Shown: one piece after another, positions 1 to 8,701 of the stretch
Numbering within the stretch: the first letter of the stretch is position 1
Layout of the letters: every line of letters begins with the position of its first letter
From: Variovorax paradoxus
GTDB lineage: Bacteria; Pseudomonadota; Gammaproteobacteria; Burkholderiales; Burkholderiaceae_C
Direction of reading: 5' to 3'
Assembly: GCA_016806145.1 (NCBI GenBank)
Contig: CP063166.1
Location: forward strand, 6,262,001 to 6,326,000
DNA: 64,000 bases
Position numbers and translations under genes: made by a program
The notes under the pieces: model-generated
The model's database searches: none
What the model saw: only the letters and a program-made list of their open reading frames with translations
What the model was told of the DNA's origin: nothing

Positions 1-497
1 CCGGGCCAGTTGTGCATGCCGAACACCGCGTCCATCGGGAACTGCTCGAACAGCCCCTCCTTGATCATCTCGCGCGCGCCGCCGCCGCCCTCCTCGGCCG
101 GCTGGAAGATCAGGTAGACGGTGCCGTCGAAGTTGCGGTTCTTGGCCAGATGCTGCGCCGCGGCAAGCAGCATCGCGGTGTGGCCGTCGTGGCCGCAGGC
201 GTGCATCTTGCCGTGGTGCTTGCTCGCATGCGCGAAGGTGTTGAGCTCGGTGACCGGCAGCGCATCCATGTCGGCGCGCAGGCCGACCGCGCGGTTGCTG
301 GTGCCGTTCTTGACGATGCCCACCACGCCGGTCGTGCCGAGGCCGCGGTGGATCGGGATGCCCCATTCGGTGAGCTTGCCTGCCACCACGTCGGCGGTGC
401 GGACTTCTTCGAAGCAGAGTTCGGGGTGGGCGTGGAGGTCACGTCGGACGGCGGCGATGCCGGCCGCCTGCGTGACGAGCGAATCGATGAGTTTCAT
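1..497 (-). CDS. M20 family amidohydrolase (hippurate hydrolase-like), 3' end outside window
   Basis: Metal-dependent amidohydrolase/aminoacylase that would cleave an N-acyl amino acid in the cytoplasm. The start ATG at 497 gives MKLIDSLVTQAAGIAAVRRD, and about 165 residues lie in the window, so the C-terminal half is missing. Seen: HAHPELCFEE near residue 22, the metal-site motif HACGHDGHTAML, and the acidic motif QPAEEGGGGA. These are the conserved blocks of the IAA-amino-acid hydrolase/hippuricase branch of M20. The nucleoside deaminase gene lies 74 bp upstream on the same strand, so the two may be co-transcribed. The substrate cannot be told from sequence. Confidence 0.9.
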   Translation of the reverse strand, partial: MKLIDSLVTQAAGIAAVRRDLHAHPELCFEEVRTADVVAGKLTEWGIPIHRGLGTTGVVGIVKNGTSNRAVGLRADMDALPVTELNTFAHASKHHGKMHACGHDGHTAMLLAAAQHLAKNRNFDGTVYLIFQPAEEGGGGAREMIKEGLFEQFPMDAVFGMHNWP

Positions 498-571
498 GGC
501 TTGCTCTCAAAACGCCAGTCTATCCACTAAGGCATTTCCGGGCACATCGGAGAACACCCGATCCAGGGGCT

Positions 572-1087
572 TCATCGGGCGTGGTTCCAGAAGCCATGGT
601 GCGGCGCGGCCGCCTCGTCCTCGAGCACCGGCCCGATGACTTCGATGGGCCGCTGGCCGCGCACGAAGACCTCGCGGCAGGGCAGCGAAAAGGTCGGGTT
701 CTCGGGATGGTCGCCGGTGAGGCCGAGCAGCGCGTGCTCCGACAGCGCGTAGACCACGCGGCCGATGTTGGTCCAGTAGATCGCGCCGGCGCACATGCAG
801 CAGGGCTCGGCGCTGGTGTAGAGCGTGCAGCGCGCGAGCGCTTCGGGCGCGAGCAGGCGCGCCGCCTGCGCGGCCGCGACCAGCTCGGCATGCTGCGTGG
901 GATCGCCCTCGGGCGGCATCGAGTTGTTGCCGGCGCTGACGACGACCTCGCCGTGCTCGTTGGCCACCAGCGCCGCGAACGGGTGGCGGCCGCGGGCCTT
1001 CGATTCCTCGGACAGCGCGATCGTCATGCGCAGCAGTTCGAGGTCGCGGGGGGACAGGTCGGCGGATGGGAAGGCGGGTGTGTTCAT
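572..1087 (-). CDS. Nucleoside deaminase (cytidine/deoxycytidylate deaminase fold)
   Basis: Zinc-dependent deaminase of about 171 aa, similar in size to guanine deaminases of the CDA superfamily. The zinc-site motif HAE (in PTQHAELVAAAQA) and the PCxxC motif (SAEPCCMCAGAIYW) are both present. The H and two C residues bind zinc and the E is the proton shuttle. An open frame continues upstream of 1087, but homologous-looking sequence starts at MNTPAFPSADLSPRDLELL and the upstream residues are low-complexity. The likely role is deamination of guanine or a related base in purine salvage; the exact base is not shown. It lies divergently from the ArgE-like gene, with a 136-bp gap that must hold both promoters. 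Confidence 0.85.
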   Translation of the reverse strand: MNTPAFPSADLSPRDLELLRMTIALSEESKARGRHPFAALVANEHGEVVVSAGNNSMPPEGDPTQHAELVAAAQAARLLAPEALARCTLYTSAEPCCMCAGAIYWTNIGRVVYALSEHALLGLTGDHPENPTFSLPCREVFVRGQRPIEVIGPVLEDEAAAPHHGFWNHAR

Positions 1088-1223
1088 GTCGATGGAATCC
1101 GTTGCAGGTCGCGGCGGACCGACGATCTCAGCAATCGCCGTGCCCGGCTCGCCCCAAGATACCGGAAACCGGCGGTCGCGGCCATCCGCGCGCGCCGCGC
1201 CGAGTTCCGGGACAATGCGCCGC

Positions 1224-2390
1224 ATGTCCCTCACGCTTTCCCCCCGCAGCCTGGAACTGGCCCAGGCCCTGGTGCGCATGAACACCATCAGCGCCAACAG
1301 CAACCTCCAGCTGATCGAGCTGGCCCAGTCGCATCTCGCGGCCCTGGGCGTCAAGAGCCGCATCACCTACAACGCCGAGCGCACCAAGGCCAACCTGTTC
1401 GCCACGCTGGGCGAGGGCAAGCCGGCCGGCGTGATCGTCTCGGGCCACACCGACACGGTGCCCTGGGACGGCCAGGACTGGAGCGTCGACCCGCTCTCGG
1501 CCACGGTGCGCGACGGCCGCCTGTACGGCCGCGGCTCGGCCGACATGAAAAGCTTCATCGCGGTGGCGCTCGCGAATGCCGAGCGCTTCCTCGCGAGCGA
1601 GGCGCCCTTCGCGGTGCACTTCGCCTTCAGCTACGAGGAGGAGATCGGCTGCTTCGGCGTGAAGGAGCTGATCGCCGACATGCGCGACGCGGGCATCAAG
1701 CCGCTGGCCTGCATCGTGGGCGAACCCACGAGCATGGTGCCGGCCATCGCGCACAAGGGCGTGTACCGCTACAAGTGCTGCGTGCGCGGCAAGGAAGCGC
1801 ATTCCTCGCTCACGCCGAAGTCGGTCAACGCCATCGAGATGGCCGCGCGCGTGATCGGCAAGGTGCGCGACATGGCCGAGGGCTTCGAGCGCGACGAGCC
1901 GCGCTACGAGGGCTTCGACGTGCCCTTCAGCACCGCCAGCGTGGGCCAGTTCCACGGCGGCATCGCCGACAACGTGGTGCCGCGCGACGCCGAGTTCCGC
2001 TACGAGTTCCGCGACCTGCCGACCGCCGACGCGAAGCGCATGCAGCAGGAAGTGCTGGCCTATGCGGGCTCGCTCGAGCCGGCGATGAAGAAGGTCGCGC
2101 CCGACGCCGGCTTCAGCTTCGACACCATCTGCGAGATCCCGAGCTTCCTCGGCAGCGCGAACGACGCGATCACCAAGCTCGCGCAGCGCCTCGCGGGCGA
2201 GGAGCGCACCACGCTGGTGGCCTTCGGCACCGAGGCGGGCCTGTTCAAGAACGCCGGCATCCCCACCGTGGTGTGCGGCCCCGGCAGCATCGAGCAGGCG
2301 CACCAGCCCGACGAGTACGTGAGCCTCGAGCAGCTCGCGCGCTGCGAACTCTTCATGCACCGCCTGGCGTCCTCGCCGGCCATCGGCTGA
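1224..2390 (+). CDS. argE: Acetylornithine deacetylase (ArgE-type M20 peptidase)
   Basis: About 388 aa, normal for ArgE. Hydrolyses N-acetylornithine to ornithine and acetate in arginine biosynthesis, or a related N-acyl amino acid. Metal-site blocks are visible: GHTDTVPWDGQDW, GRGSADMKSF and the acidic YEEEIGCFG, followed by the dimerisation domain with KEAHSSLTPKSVNAIE. The closing metal histidine is in EQAHQPDEYV near the C-terminus. Start: ATG at 1224 (MSLTLSPRSLELA) or the in-frame ATG at 1215; neither has a strong ribosome binding site. It ends 11 bp before the DUF445 gene. ArgE is the best match in the M20 family, but a succinyl-diaminopimelate-type activity is not excluded. Confidence 0.85.
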   Translation: MSLTLSPRSLELAQALVRMNTISANSNLQLIELAQSHLAALGVKSRITYNAERTKANLFATLGEGKPAGVIVSGHTDTVPWDGQDWSVDPLSATVRDGRLYGRGSADMKSFIAVALANAERFLASEAPFAVHFAFSYEEEIGCFGVKELIADMRDAGIKPLACIVGEPTSMVPAIAHKGVYRYKCCVRGKEAHSSLTPKSVNAIEMAARVIGKVRDMAEGFERDEPRYEGFDVPFSTASVGQFHGGIADNVVPRDAEFRYEFRDLPTADAKRMQQEVLAYAGSLEPAMKKVAPDAGFSFDTICEIPSFLGSANDAITKLAQRLAGEERTTLVAFGTEAGLFKNAGIPTVVCGPGSIEQAHQPDEYVSLEQLARCELFMHRLASSPAIG

Positions 2391-2401
2391 ACAGGCCTTC
2401 G

Positions 2402-3667
2402 TTGACGACCCCGGCGGCCGAGGGCGACGCCGCGCTGCGGCGCATGAAGCGCGTGGCGCTGGGCCTGCTGTGCGCCGCCGCGGCGCTCTATGCGTTCGCC
2501 ACGGTGCTGCACGATCGGCATCCGGCCTTCGGCTACCTCGCGGCCTTCGCCGAGGCCGCGATGGTCGGCGCCATCGCCGACTGGTTCGCGGTGGTGGCGC
2601 TGTTCCGCCATCCGCTGGGGCTGCCGATCCCGCACACCGCGATCATCCCGAGCAACAAGGACCGCATCGGCGCCAAGCTCGCGGGCTTCATCTGCAACAA
2701 CTTCCTGAGCACCGCGCAGGTGCTCGCGAAGCTGCGCGAGTTCGATCCGGCCGGCCGCATGGCCGAGTGGCTCGCGCGGCCGGCCAGCGGCGAGCGGCTC
2801 GGCGAATGGGGCGTGACGGCCACGCGCTATGGGCTCTCGGCCTTCGACGACGCGCGCGTGCGCGACTTCATCGGCAAGGCCGCGGCGGCCGGGCTCGAGA
2901 AGATCGACCTGTCGCAGCTCATGGGCCAGACGCTGGGCGCGCTGACCGCGGGCGGGCGCCACCAGGCGCTGCTCGACGGCGTGCTCGAGCAGCTCGCGGG
3001 CGTGCTCGACGGCGAGGAGGTGCAGGCGCACATCACGGAGGCGATCGCGCGCGAGATCAAGACGCTGCGCTTCGTCGGCCTCGACCAGGTGGCGGCGCGC
3101 CTGGCCACGCGCAAGATCGTGGCGGCCGTGGCCCACACCATCGCCGAGCTCGCGGCCGAGCCCGACCATCCGATGCGGCGGCGCTTCGACCATTTCGTCG
3201 ACGACTTCATCGTGCGGCTGCAACACGACCCCGAGTTCCATGCGCGCGGCGAGCGCATCCGCGCCGAGCTGATCGCGCATCCGGCGCTGGGCGACTACCT
3301 GCACGGGCTGTGGGGCGAGCTGCTGGCCTGGCTGCACGAGGACCTCGGCCGCGACGATTCGACGATCCGCCGCCGCATAGCGTCGATGGCGGCCGCGCTC
3401 GGCCAGCGGCTTTCGGGCGACGAGGCGATCCGGCGCTGGATCAACGAGCAGATCGAGGCCGCGGCGCCGCTCGCGATCGAGCGCTACCGCGAGGACATCC
3501 GGCGCTACATCGTGGAGCGCGTGGCGCAGTGGAACACCGAGGAGATGACGGCCGAACTCGAGCGCAACATCGGGCGCGACCTGCAGTTCATCCGCGTCAA
3601 TGGCACGCTGGTGGGCGGGCTCGTGGGGTTGGTCATCCACGCGGCGACGCAGCTGCTGCGCGTTTGA
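2402..3667 (+). CDS. DUF445 family membrane-associated protein
   Basis: About 421 aa protein of the DUF445 (YjiN) family, function unknown. An N-terminal hydrophobic stretch (VALGLLCAAAALYAFATVL) is followed by the family's most conserved block, AEAAMVGAIADWFAVVALFR, then HPLGLPIPHTAIIPSNKDR. The middle is long and helical, and a C-terminal hydrophobic segment (VNGTLVGGLVGLVIHAATQ) ends it. That layout suggests two membrane anchors with a helical domain between. Start: TTG at 2402 keeps the basic ALRRMK segment that precedes the first helix; ATG at 2444 is the alternative. It is probably transcribed with the upstream argE-like gene. Confidence 0.8.
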   Translation: MTTPAAEGDAALRRMKRVALGLLCAAAALYAFATVLHDRHPAFGYLAAFAEAAMVGAIADWFAVVALFRHPLGLPIPHTAIIPSNKDRIGAKLAGFICNNFLSTAQVLAKLREFDPAGRMAEWLARPASGERLGEWGVTATRYGLSAFDDARVRDFIGKAAAAGLEKIDLSQLMGQTLGALTAGGRHQALLDGVLEQLAGVLDGEEVQAHITEAIAREIKTLRFVGLDQVAARLATRKIVAAVAHTIAELAAEPDHPMRRRFDHFVDDFIVRLQHDPEFHARGERIRAELIAHPALGDYLHGLWGELLAWLHEDLGRDDSTIRRRIASMAAALGQRLSGDEAIRRWINEQIEAAAPLAIERYREDIRRYIVERVAQWNTEEMTAELERNIGRDLQFIRVNGTLVGGLVGLVIHAATQLLRV

Positions 3668-3938
3668 ACTTTCGCCGTGTTCGATACGACGTGCCTCTGG
3701 AGTGGCTCGTACATTGCCATTCATTGTTTTCTCCATTCATGCCCAAATGCGCGACAGCGGGCCGAGTTCTCATCCACTATTTGCCAGCGGCGTGAGCGCG
3801 TGTTTCATCGGAACTTTTAGGGCCTGGCATTCCAGGCGACCACTCGAAGACCTTTTGCACATGCTTCGCTTGCACCTGCGTATTTACCCCGAAGGCGGCG
3901 ATATGAGATCTTCGACCCCGTTGTAAACTGACACGAGC

Positions 3939-4670
3939 ATGTACAGCGGAACTGGTATCTACTCCATACAGGAAGCCTCGCGCCTTATCGGTGTGCCGGG
4001 CAGGGATATCCGTCGCTGGCTGTTTGGCTATCACTACCGTAAGACTCCCGGCGACGCCTCGACTCGCGTCGACATGGCGCCGCTTTGGACCACCGAGCTG
4101 GTGAACGAAGACCTGGACGATGACGTGCTCGGTTTTCGCGATCTGCTTGAACTGCGATTTATTCGCGAGTTCGCTAACCACGGTGTCTCAATGCAGGTCA
4201 TCAGAAGATGCTTGATCAATGCTGCTGACCTATACGGTGTGTCTCATCCAATGACGCTGCCGCGATTCAGAACAGACGGCAAGACGATCTATTCCGAGGC
4301 TCTTCACGAAGAAGCAAAAGACAATTCATTGGTGGACCTCAAGAGCCGTCAATCCGTCTTCAAGGAAATCATTCGCCCGTCGCTATACACGGGGATCGTC
4401 TACGACAAGAGCGGAAAGCAAGCCAGCAAGTGGTATCCGGACGCCAGAAACAGCAGACGCACGGCGATCGTCATGGACCCTGCGCGTCAGTTTGGCGCTC
4501 CCATCATCGAAGCAACGGGCACACCCACCAATGTGCTCTATTCGTCGTACTTGGCAGAAGGCGGCGATGCAAAAGCGCTGACGATCACTGCTCGCGTGTA
4601 CGACGTGCCAATCAAGTCCGTGGATATCGCGATCCGCTTCGAGGAAAACCTCGAGCGGCCGCTGCATTGA
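3939..4670 (+). CDS. DUF433/MerR-like antitoxin candidate
   Basis: 243 aa. The N-terminal region YSIQEASRLIGVPGRDIRRW looks like a MerR-type helix-turn-helix. The middle (LGFRDLLELRFIREFANHGV, then MQVIRRCLINAADLYGV) and the C-terminal part match the layout of DUF433-type proteins that accompany PIN-like toxins. It overlaps the next frame by 4 bp (TTGA), typical of an antitoxin-toxin operon with translational coupling. Base composition is clearly lower in GC than the flanking genes and codon use is mixed, which suggests acquisition by transfer. The 271 bp upstream of it are also lower in GC and show no gene. The role as DNA-binding antitoxin and autoregulator is inferred from family and context. 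Confidence 0.75.
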   Translation: MYSGTGIYSIQEASRLIGVPGRDIRRWLFGYHYRKTPGDASTRVDMAPLWTTELVNEDLDDDVLGFRDLLELRFIREFANHGVSMQVIRRCLINAADLYGVSHPMTLPRFRTDGKTIYSEALHEEAKDNSLVDLKSRQSVFKEIIRPSLYTGIVYDKSGKQASKWYPDARNSRRTAIVMDPARQFGAPIIEATGTPTNVLYSSYLAEGGDAKALTITARVYDVPIKSVDIAIRFEENLERPLH

Positions 4671-5079
4671 ATTTTCTATTCGATGCAAACATGCCGCCCA
4701 ACACGTGGACGGCAGGCGTCGCGGCGTTCAGTCATGCTCGCTTCGATGAAGGACATATCGGCGAGATCATCCATCTCCGAGAAAAATTCAAAGCCGCCAC
4801 ACCCGACATTGAGTGGATCACAACCCTTGGCAAGGAAGGCGGATGGACCATCATTTCGCGTGATGGCTTCCGCAAGAAAATGGCGCCGAACGGCAGGTGC
4901 TGCGGCAGTATGGGCTTTCGGTATTTGTGCTTCAGCGGGCGTGGTCCAACCAGCCTTATTGGGCCCTGAGCGCGCAATTCATCCATTGGTGGCCTCGAAT
5001 CGTTGTCCATGCATGCACGACAGAGCGGGCGACACTCGAAGTTCCGTGGCGGACAAGCGGGAAATTTCAGCAGATATAA
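4667..5079 (+). pseudogene. PIN-like (VapC45/DUF5615-type) toxin with a -1 frameshift
   Basis: A TTG start at 4667 overlaps the antitoxin stop. Frame 1 reads LNFLFDANMPPNTWTAGVAA, then the PIN-like blocks DEGHIGEIIHLREKF, TPDIEWITTLGKEGGW and TIISRDGFRKK. It then runs into unrelated sequence and stops at 4969. From 4879 the +2 frame continues the family sequence: NGAERQVLRQYGLSVFVLQR, then AWSNQPYWALSAQFIHWWPR, ending at 5079. The break is at the run of four A at 4877-4880; one more A would restore a single protein of about 137 aa. The acidic PIN residues D in LFDAN and in SRDGF are kept upstream of the break. Either the toxin is inactivated, or the tract is a slippage switch, or a base was miscalled. 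Only 129 bp of non-coding sequence follow before coaX. Confidence 0.75.
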
Positions 5080-5208
5080 GTGAGGCGGTAGTCGCAGCAT
5101 CCCGCCAGAGAGTTTCCAAAGGCTGGATGAATATCAGTCTCGGGGACCCGGTGGCTCATTTCTTAGGGCTTTTTTGCAAGAAGCTTCGACGCGACACATC
5201 CAGCCGGC

Positions 5209-5991
5209 TTAGATTTCGCGCTGCTGCGCGATCACCAGCAGCCCGTCCATGATCAGGCTCTCGACCAGCTCGAAGTGGCCGTTCATCACCGGCGCCATCT
5301 TCCAGCCCGCGCCGCCGGTCATGTAGCAGGCCGGCTCGGCGCCGCAGTGCGAGCGCACGTGCTGCACCATGCGCTCGACCGCGCCGGCGATGGCGTAGGT
5401 GCCGCCGCTGGTCAGCGCGTCGCTGGTGTTGGTGGGGAATTCGCGCACCTCGCCGGTGGGCACGTGCAGGCCCGCGGTGCCCGACTCGAGCGCGCGCAGC
5501 ATGATGCCGTGGCCCGGCAGGATCAGGCCGCCGAGGAACTTGCCGTCGGCATCGACGGCCTCGACGGTGACCGCGGTGCCGATCAGCACCACCACCATCG
5601 GCCGTGGCGCGCCTTCGCGCAGCATGCGGTGGCGCGCGCCGATCATGGCGACCCAGCGGTCGGCGCCGAGGCGCGTGGGATGGTCGTAGCCGTTGACGAT
5701 GCCGGCCTCGGCGAGGCTGGGCATGACCCAGCGCGGCGGACAGTCGAAGCGCTCGACCACCTGCTCCTCGGCGCGGCGGCGCAGCGCGTCGCCGGCGACG
5801 ACGCAGCCGAGCATGCTGGAAGGCGATGGCAGATCGGCCCAGGGGCCATCGGCGAGCCGCTCGATGTGATCGAGGAACTCGGCACCCTGCGCCAGCAGGG
5901 CGGCGCCGGGGCGAGCCGCATCGTAGAGCGCCCACTTGAGGCGCGTGTTGCCGATGTCGATCGCGAGAAAGGGAGCGGTGGCTGCGGACAT
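5209..5991 (-). CDS. coaX: Type III pantothenate kinase
   Basis: 260 aa; phosphorylates pantothenate with ATP and monovalent cation, the first step of coenzyme A synthesis. The ASKHA-fold phosphate motif [11 protein letters not shown] is at residues 11-21. The pantothenate-binding block [16 protein letters not shown] and the second phosphate motif [18 protein letters not shown] are present, as is the C-terminal [13 protein letters not shown]. Start ATG at 5991 is preferred; an in-frame ATG at 6000 adds three residues. No clear ribosome binding site is seen. In related genomes coaX often sits beside birA, but birA is not in this window. Confidence 0.93.
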   Translation of the reverse strand: MSAATAPFLAIDIGNTRLKWALYDAARPGAALLAQGAEFLDHIERLADGPWADLPSPSSMLGCVVAGDALRRRAEEQVVERFDCPPRWVMPSLAEAGIVNGYDHPTRLGADRWVAMIGARHRMLREGAPRPMVVVLIGTAVTVEAVDADGKFLGGLILPGHGIMLRALESGTAGLHVPTGEVREFPTNTSDALTSGGTYAIAGAVERMVQHVRSHCGAEPACYMTGGAGWKMAPVMNGHFELVESLIMDGLLVIAQQREI

Positions 5992-6126
5992 GCGCGGCAT
6001 TATTGCGACTTTGTGACTATTCCTGCTGTCGCGGTGTTGTCGGTCGCGGTCGGGGACTACGCGGAGCGCCCATGTCGCGCCGCTACATTCGCGGATTCCA
6101 TCGACCACCCGATCAAGGAGAGAACC

Positions 6127-6591
6127 ATGGGATTGCTGAGTTTCATCAAGGAAGCGGGCGAGAAGCTGTTCGGCGGCTCGTCGGCCCACGCGGCCGAACC
6201 CGATGCCAACGACAAGGCCGCGGCCGCCATCAAGACCTACATCGAGACGCAGAACCTCGGCCTCACGAACCTCGCCGTGACCTATGCGGCGAGCACCGGC
6301 ATCGTGACGCTCGCGGGCAATGCGCCCTCGCAGGAAGCCAGCGAAAAAGCCTCGCTCGCGGCCGGCAACGTGGCCAACGTGACGAGCGTGGAGAACAACC
6401 TGGTCGCGCCCGCGGCACCGCCCGCGCAGTACCACGACGTGGTCAAGGGCGACACGCTGTCGGCCATCTCCAAGAAGTACTACGGCGACGCCAACAAGTA
6501 CAACGCGATCTTCGAGGCCAACAAGCCGATGCTGTCGCATCCGGACAAGATCTATCCGGGGCAGAAGCTGCGGATTCCGCCGTTGAACTGA
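6127..6591 (+). CDS. lysM: BON and LysM domain protein (Kbp/YgaU-like)
   Basis: 154 aa, the usual length for the YgaU/Kbp family, whose E. coli member is a cytoplasmic potassium-binding protein. It starts [17 protein letters not shown] and has an amphipathic N-terminus with no cleavable signal. A BON domain follows (about 30-100: [10 protein letters not shown], then [18 protein letters not shown]). The C-terminal LysM domain runs from about 105 to 153 ([20 protein letters not shown] to [10 protein letters not shown]). A strong ribosome binding site AAGGAG precedes ATG. It is a single-gene unit closed by the terminator at 6611. Lowercase function names beyond potassium binding in homologues are not supported here. 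Confidence 0.9.
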   Translation: MGLLSFIKEAGEKLFGGSSAHAAEPDANDKAAAAIKTYIETQNLGLTNLAVTYAASTGIVTLAGNAPSQEASEKASLAAGNVANVTSVENNLVAPAAPPAQYHDVVKGDTLSAISKKYYGDANKYNAIFEANKPMLSHPDKIYPGQKLRIPPLN

Positions 6592-6610
6592 CTGGCTCTT
6601 TTGCCCCGGA

Positions 6611-6641
6611 AGCCCTTCGATTTTTCGAGGGGCTTTTTTTT
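6611..6641 (+). terminator. Rho-independent terminator after the BON/LysM gene
   Basis: Stem AGCCCTTCGA / TCGAGGGGCT (one G-T pair) closes a T-rich loop and is followed by eight T. It begins 20 bp after the stop codon at 6591. Confidence 0.85.
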
Positions 6642-6665
6642 GGGGCTTTCGACGGTTGGGGGCGC

Positions 6666-6759
6666 GTGCACAGGACAGTGGGTACTTCCCTCCGCGAATG
6701 TCCCCCGCCTTCGGCTCCTCCTTTATTTCGCTGCGGGAAGCACCCACTGCCCTGTGCAC
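6666..6759. repeat. Palindromic repeat, copy A of an inverted pair
   Basis: Imperfect palindrome bounded by GTGCACAGGACAGTGGG and CCCACTGCCCTGTGCAC. The core contains CCTCCGCGAATGTCCCCC and CCTTTATTTCGCTGCGGG. The core recurs in opposite orientation 60 bp away (6803-6898). No open frame with coding character lies here. Confidence 0.8.
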
Positions 6760-6802
6760 GGGAGGCGCAGCGGTGGTGCGGCCGGTTCTACGGCCGTGCC
6801 CA

Positions 6803-6898
6803 GGCTCACGTCGATGGGGTACTCCCCGCAGCGAAATAAAGGAGAAGGCCGCAGGCCGGGGGACATTCGCGGAGGGGAGTACCCCGTCGGCGTGAGCC
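6803..6898. repeat. Palindromic repeat, copy B (inverted relative to copy A)
   Basis: Bounded by GGCTCACG and CGTGAGCC. The core carries CCCGCAGCGAAATAAAGG and GGGGGACATTCGCGGAGG, the reverse complement of copy A with few changes. Together with copy A it fills the 329-bp gene-free gap between the BON/LysM gene and the rhodanese, in the manner of paired REP/BIME elements. Confidence 0.8.
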
Positions 6899-6920
6899 CG
6901 CCCCAGACCTCACCCGAATT

Positions 6921-7331
6921 TCAGTTCTGCTTCCAGGGCAGCCCACGCTTGCGCCACCCCCCAACAAACCCCCGGTGCCCGTTCTCGTCCGGATTCCCCT
7001 CGAACCCCTCGAGGATGTTGTAAGCCTCCACCCCCAGCTCCGTCGCCCGCTTCGCAGCCGCGATCGAACGCACGCCGCTGCGGCACAGCAGCACCACCTT
7101 CTTCCCGCCCTCGCCAGCCGCGCGCACGCCCTCGTCGAAGCCCGGGTTCAGCGCCATCCCCGGCCACTGCTTCCACGCCAGCGGCACCGCGCCCGGCACG
7201 AAGCCGACCCACTCGCGCTCGGCATCGGTGCGCACGTCGACCAGCACGGCCTCGCCGCTGGCCATCCATTGCGCCGCCTGTTCGGGCGTCACGTCGCCGG
7301 CATAGCCTTTTTCACCCACGGGTTCGGTCAT
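6921..7331 (-). CDS. Rhodanese-like domain protein
   Basis: 136 aa single-domain rhodanese, which would move sulfane sulfur through a persulfide on cysteine. Seen: AVLVDVRTDAEREWVGFVPG (typical rhodanese beta-strand plus DVRT block) and the active-site loop LLCRSGVRSIAAA, with the catalytic Cys starting a six-residue loop CRSGVR. The C-terminal YNILEGFEG is the usual closing motif. ATG at 7331 has GGAAGG ten bases upstream, so it is preferred to ATG at 7340. The 3' end abuts the repeat pair, and the plus strand across this gene is unusually A+C-rich. Its partner or acceptor is unknown. Confidence 0.88.
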   Translation of the reverse strand: MTEPVGEKGYAGDVTPEQAAQWMASGEAVLVDVRTDAEREWVGFVPGAVPLAWKQWPGMALNPGFDEGVRAAGEGGKKVVLLCRSGVRSIAAAKRATELGVEAYNILEGFEGNPDENGHRGFVGGWRKRGLPWKQN

Positions 7332-7425
7332 CTTCTGCATTCCTTCCAATTCGTTCGATGGCAAGAGGGTTCCCACGCAGCGGCGGCCATCTTTACCGGT
7401 CCCGGTGGCCGCCGGATGGTGGAAT

Positions 7426-7445
7426 TTTTCACCGGTTCGTGAAAA
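7426..7445. promoter_or_regulatory. Palindromic operator candidate upstream of the TRAP operon
   Basis: Perfect inverted repeat TTTTCAC-CGGTTC-GTGAAAA in the 226-bp gap between divergent rhodanese and dctP genes. Further downstream an imperfect direct repeat (7472-7490 and 7507-7524, CCAAAGATGGCGGCTTGGG-like) lies about 35 bp apart. No regulator gene is adjacent, so the binding protein is unknown. Confidence 0.45.
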
Positions 7446-7557
7446 CCCTGTTTGTCGTGTTTTGCTGCGCGCCAAAGATGGCGGCTTGGGCCTGTCAACC
7501 ATAACTCCAAGACGGCGGCCTGGGATTTCCCCAGTCAGACCTATGGAGAGAGACAAC

Positions 7558-8673
7558 ATGACAGACAGCAAACCGACCCGCCGTCGCAGCCTGCTCAAGG
7601 GCGCCGCGGTGGCCGCAGGCGCCATGTCGGCGCCGATGGTCGCCATGGCCCAGACCACCACGCTGCGCTTCCAGAGCACCTGGCCGGCCAAGGACATCTT
7701 CCACGAGTACGCGCAGGACTACGCGAAGAAGGTCAACGACATGGCCGGCAGCCGCCTCAAGATCGAGGTGCTGCCCGCGGGCTCGGTGGTGCCGGCCTTC
7801 CAATTGCTCGACGCCGTCGCCAAGGGCACGCTCGATGGCGGCCATGGCGTGGTCGCCTACTGGTACGGCAAGAACTCCGCGCTCGCGCTCTGGGGTTCGG
7901 GCCCGGGCTACGGCATGGACGCCAACATGATCCTGGCCTGGCACACCTACGGCGGCGGCAAGGCGCTGATGGACGAGATCTACAAGAGCCTCAACCTCGA
8001 CGTGGCCTCGTACCTCTACGGCCCGATGCCCACGCAGCCGCTGGGCTGGTTCAAGAAGCCGGTGTCCAAGGCCGAGGACATGAAGGGCCTGAAGTTCCGC
8101 ACCGTGGGCCTCGCGGTCGACGTGTTCACCGACATGGGCGCCGCCGTGAACCCGCTGCCCGGCGGCGAGATCGTGCCCGCGCTCGACCGCGGCCTGATCG
8201 ACGCGGCCGAGTTCAACAACGCCTCGAGCGACCGCGTGCTGGGCTTCCCCGACGTGGCCAAGAACTGCATGCTGCAGAGCTTCCACCAGTGCGGCGAGCA
8301 GTTCGAGGTGCTGTGGAACGGCTCCAAGCTGCGCGCGCTGCCGCCCGAGCTCAAGGCCGTGATCGAGTACGCGACCCAGGCCGCGAGCGCCGACATGAGC
8401 TGGAAGGCGATCGACCGCAACTCCAAGGATTACGAGGAGCTCAAGAAGAGCGGCATCAAGTTCTACAAGACGCCCGACTCGGTGCTGCGCGCGCAGCTCG
8501 CCTCGTGGGACAAGACCATCGCGAAGAAGTCGGCCGAGAACCCGCTGTTCAAGAAGGTGCTCGACTCGCAGCGCGCCTTCGCCGAGCGCGCCGGCCAGTG
8601 GCAGAACGACTACTCGGTCGATTTCAAGATGGCCTACAACCACTACTTCGGGCGCCAGGCCAAGAAAACCTGA
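7558..8673 (+). CDS. dctP: TRAP transporter substrate-binding protein
   Basis: 371 aa periplasmic binding protein of the TRAP (DctP/TakP) family, delivering an organic acid to the DctQM permease. It begins with a Tat-type signal, RRRSLLKGAAVAAGAMSAP, cleaved near AMA-QTT. Family blocks seen: LRFQSTWPAKDIFHEYAQ, LKFRTVGLAVDVFTDMGAAV, with the substrate-anchoring arginine expected in KFRT, and GRGLIDAAEF-like NNASSD. The starting ATG has GGAGAG eight bases upstream. The likely substrate class is 2-oxo acids, by resemblance to TakP, but this is not shown. First gene of the dctP-dctQ-dctM operon. Confidence 0.92.
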   Translation: MTDSKPTRRRSLLKGAAVAAGAMSAPMVAMAQTTTLRFQSTWPAKDIFHEYAQDYAKKVNDMAGSRLKIEVLPAGSVVPAFQLLDAVAKGTLDGGHGVVAYWYGKNSALALWGSGPGYGMDANMILAWHTYGGGKALMDEIYKSLNLDVASYLYGPMPTQPLGWFKKPVSKAEDMKGLKFRTVGLAVDVFTDMGAAVNPLPGGEIVPALDRGLIDAAEFNNASSDRVLGFPDVAKNCMLQSFHQCGEQFEVLWNGSKLRALPPELKAVIEYATQAASADMSWKAIDRNSKDYEELKKSGIKFYKTPDSVLRAQLASWDKTIAKKSAENPLFKKVLDSQRAFAERAGQWQNDYSVDFKMAYNHYFGRQAKKT

Positions 8674-8701
8674 ACGGGTCTTCCGGCCAGAGAAAGAACG
8701 C

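Noticed and set aside
581..2401. Very long plus-strand open frame upstream of the DUF445 gene
   Set aside because: It runs antisense to the deaminase and out of frame through the argE-like gene, with low-complexity Arg/Ala/Gly content. High GC creates such shadow frames; the real start is at 2402 or 2444.
3668..3938. Possible short gene between DUF445 and the antitoxin
   Set aside because: Open frames there are short, lack ribosome binding sites and show no domain; only lower GC was noted.
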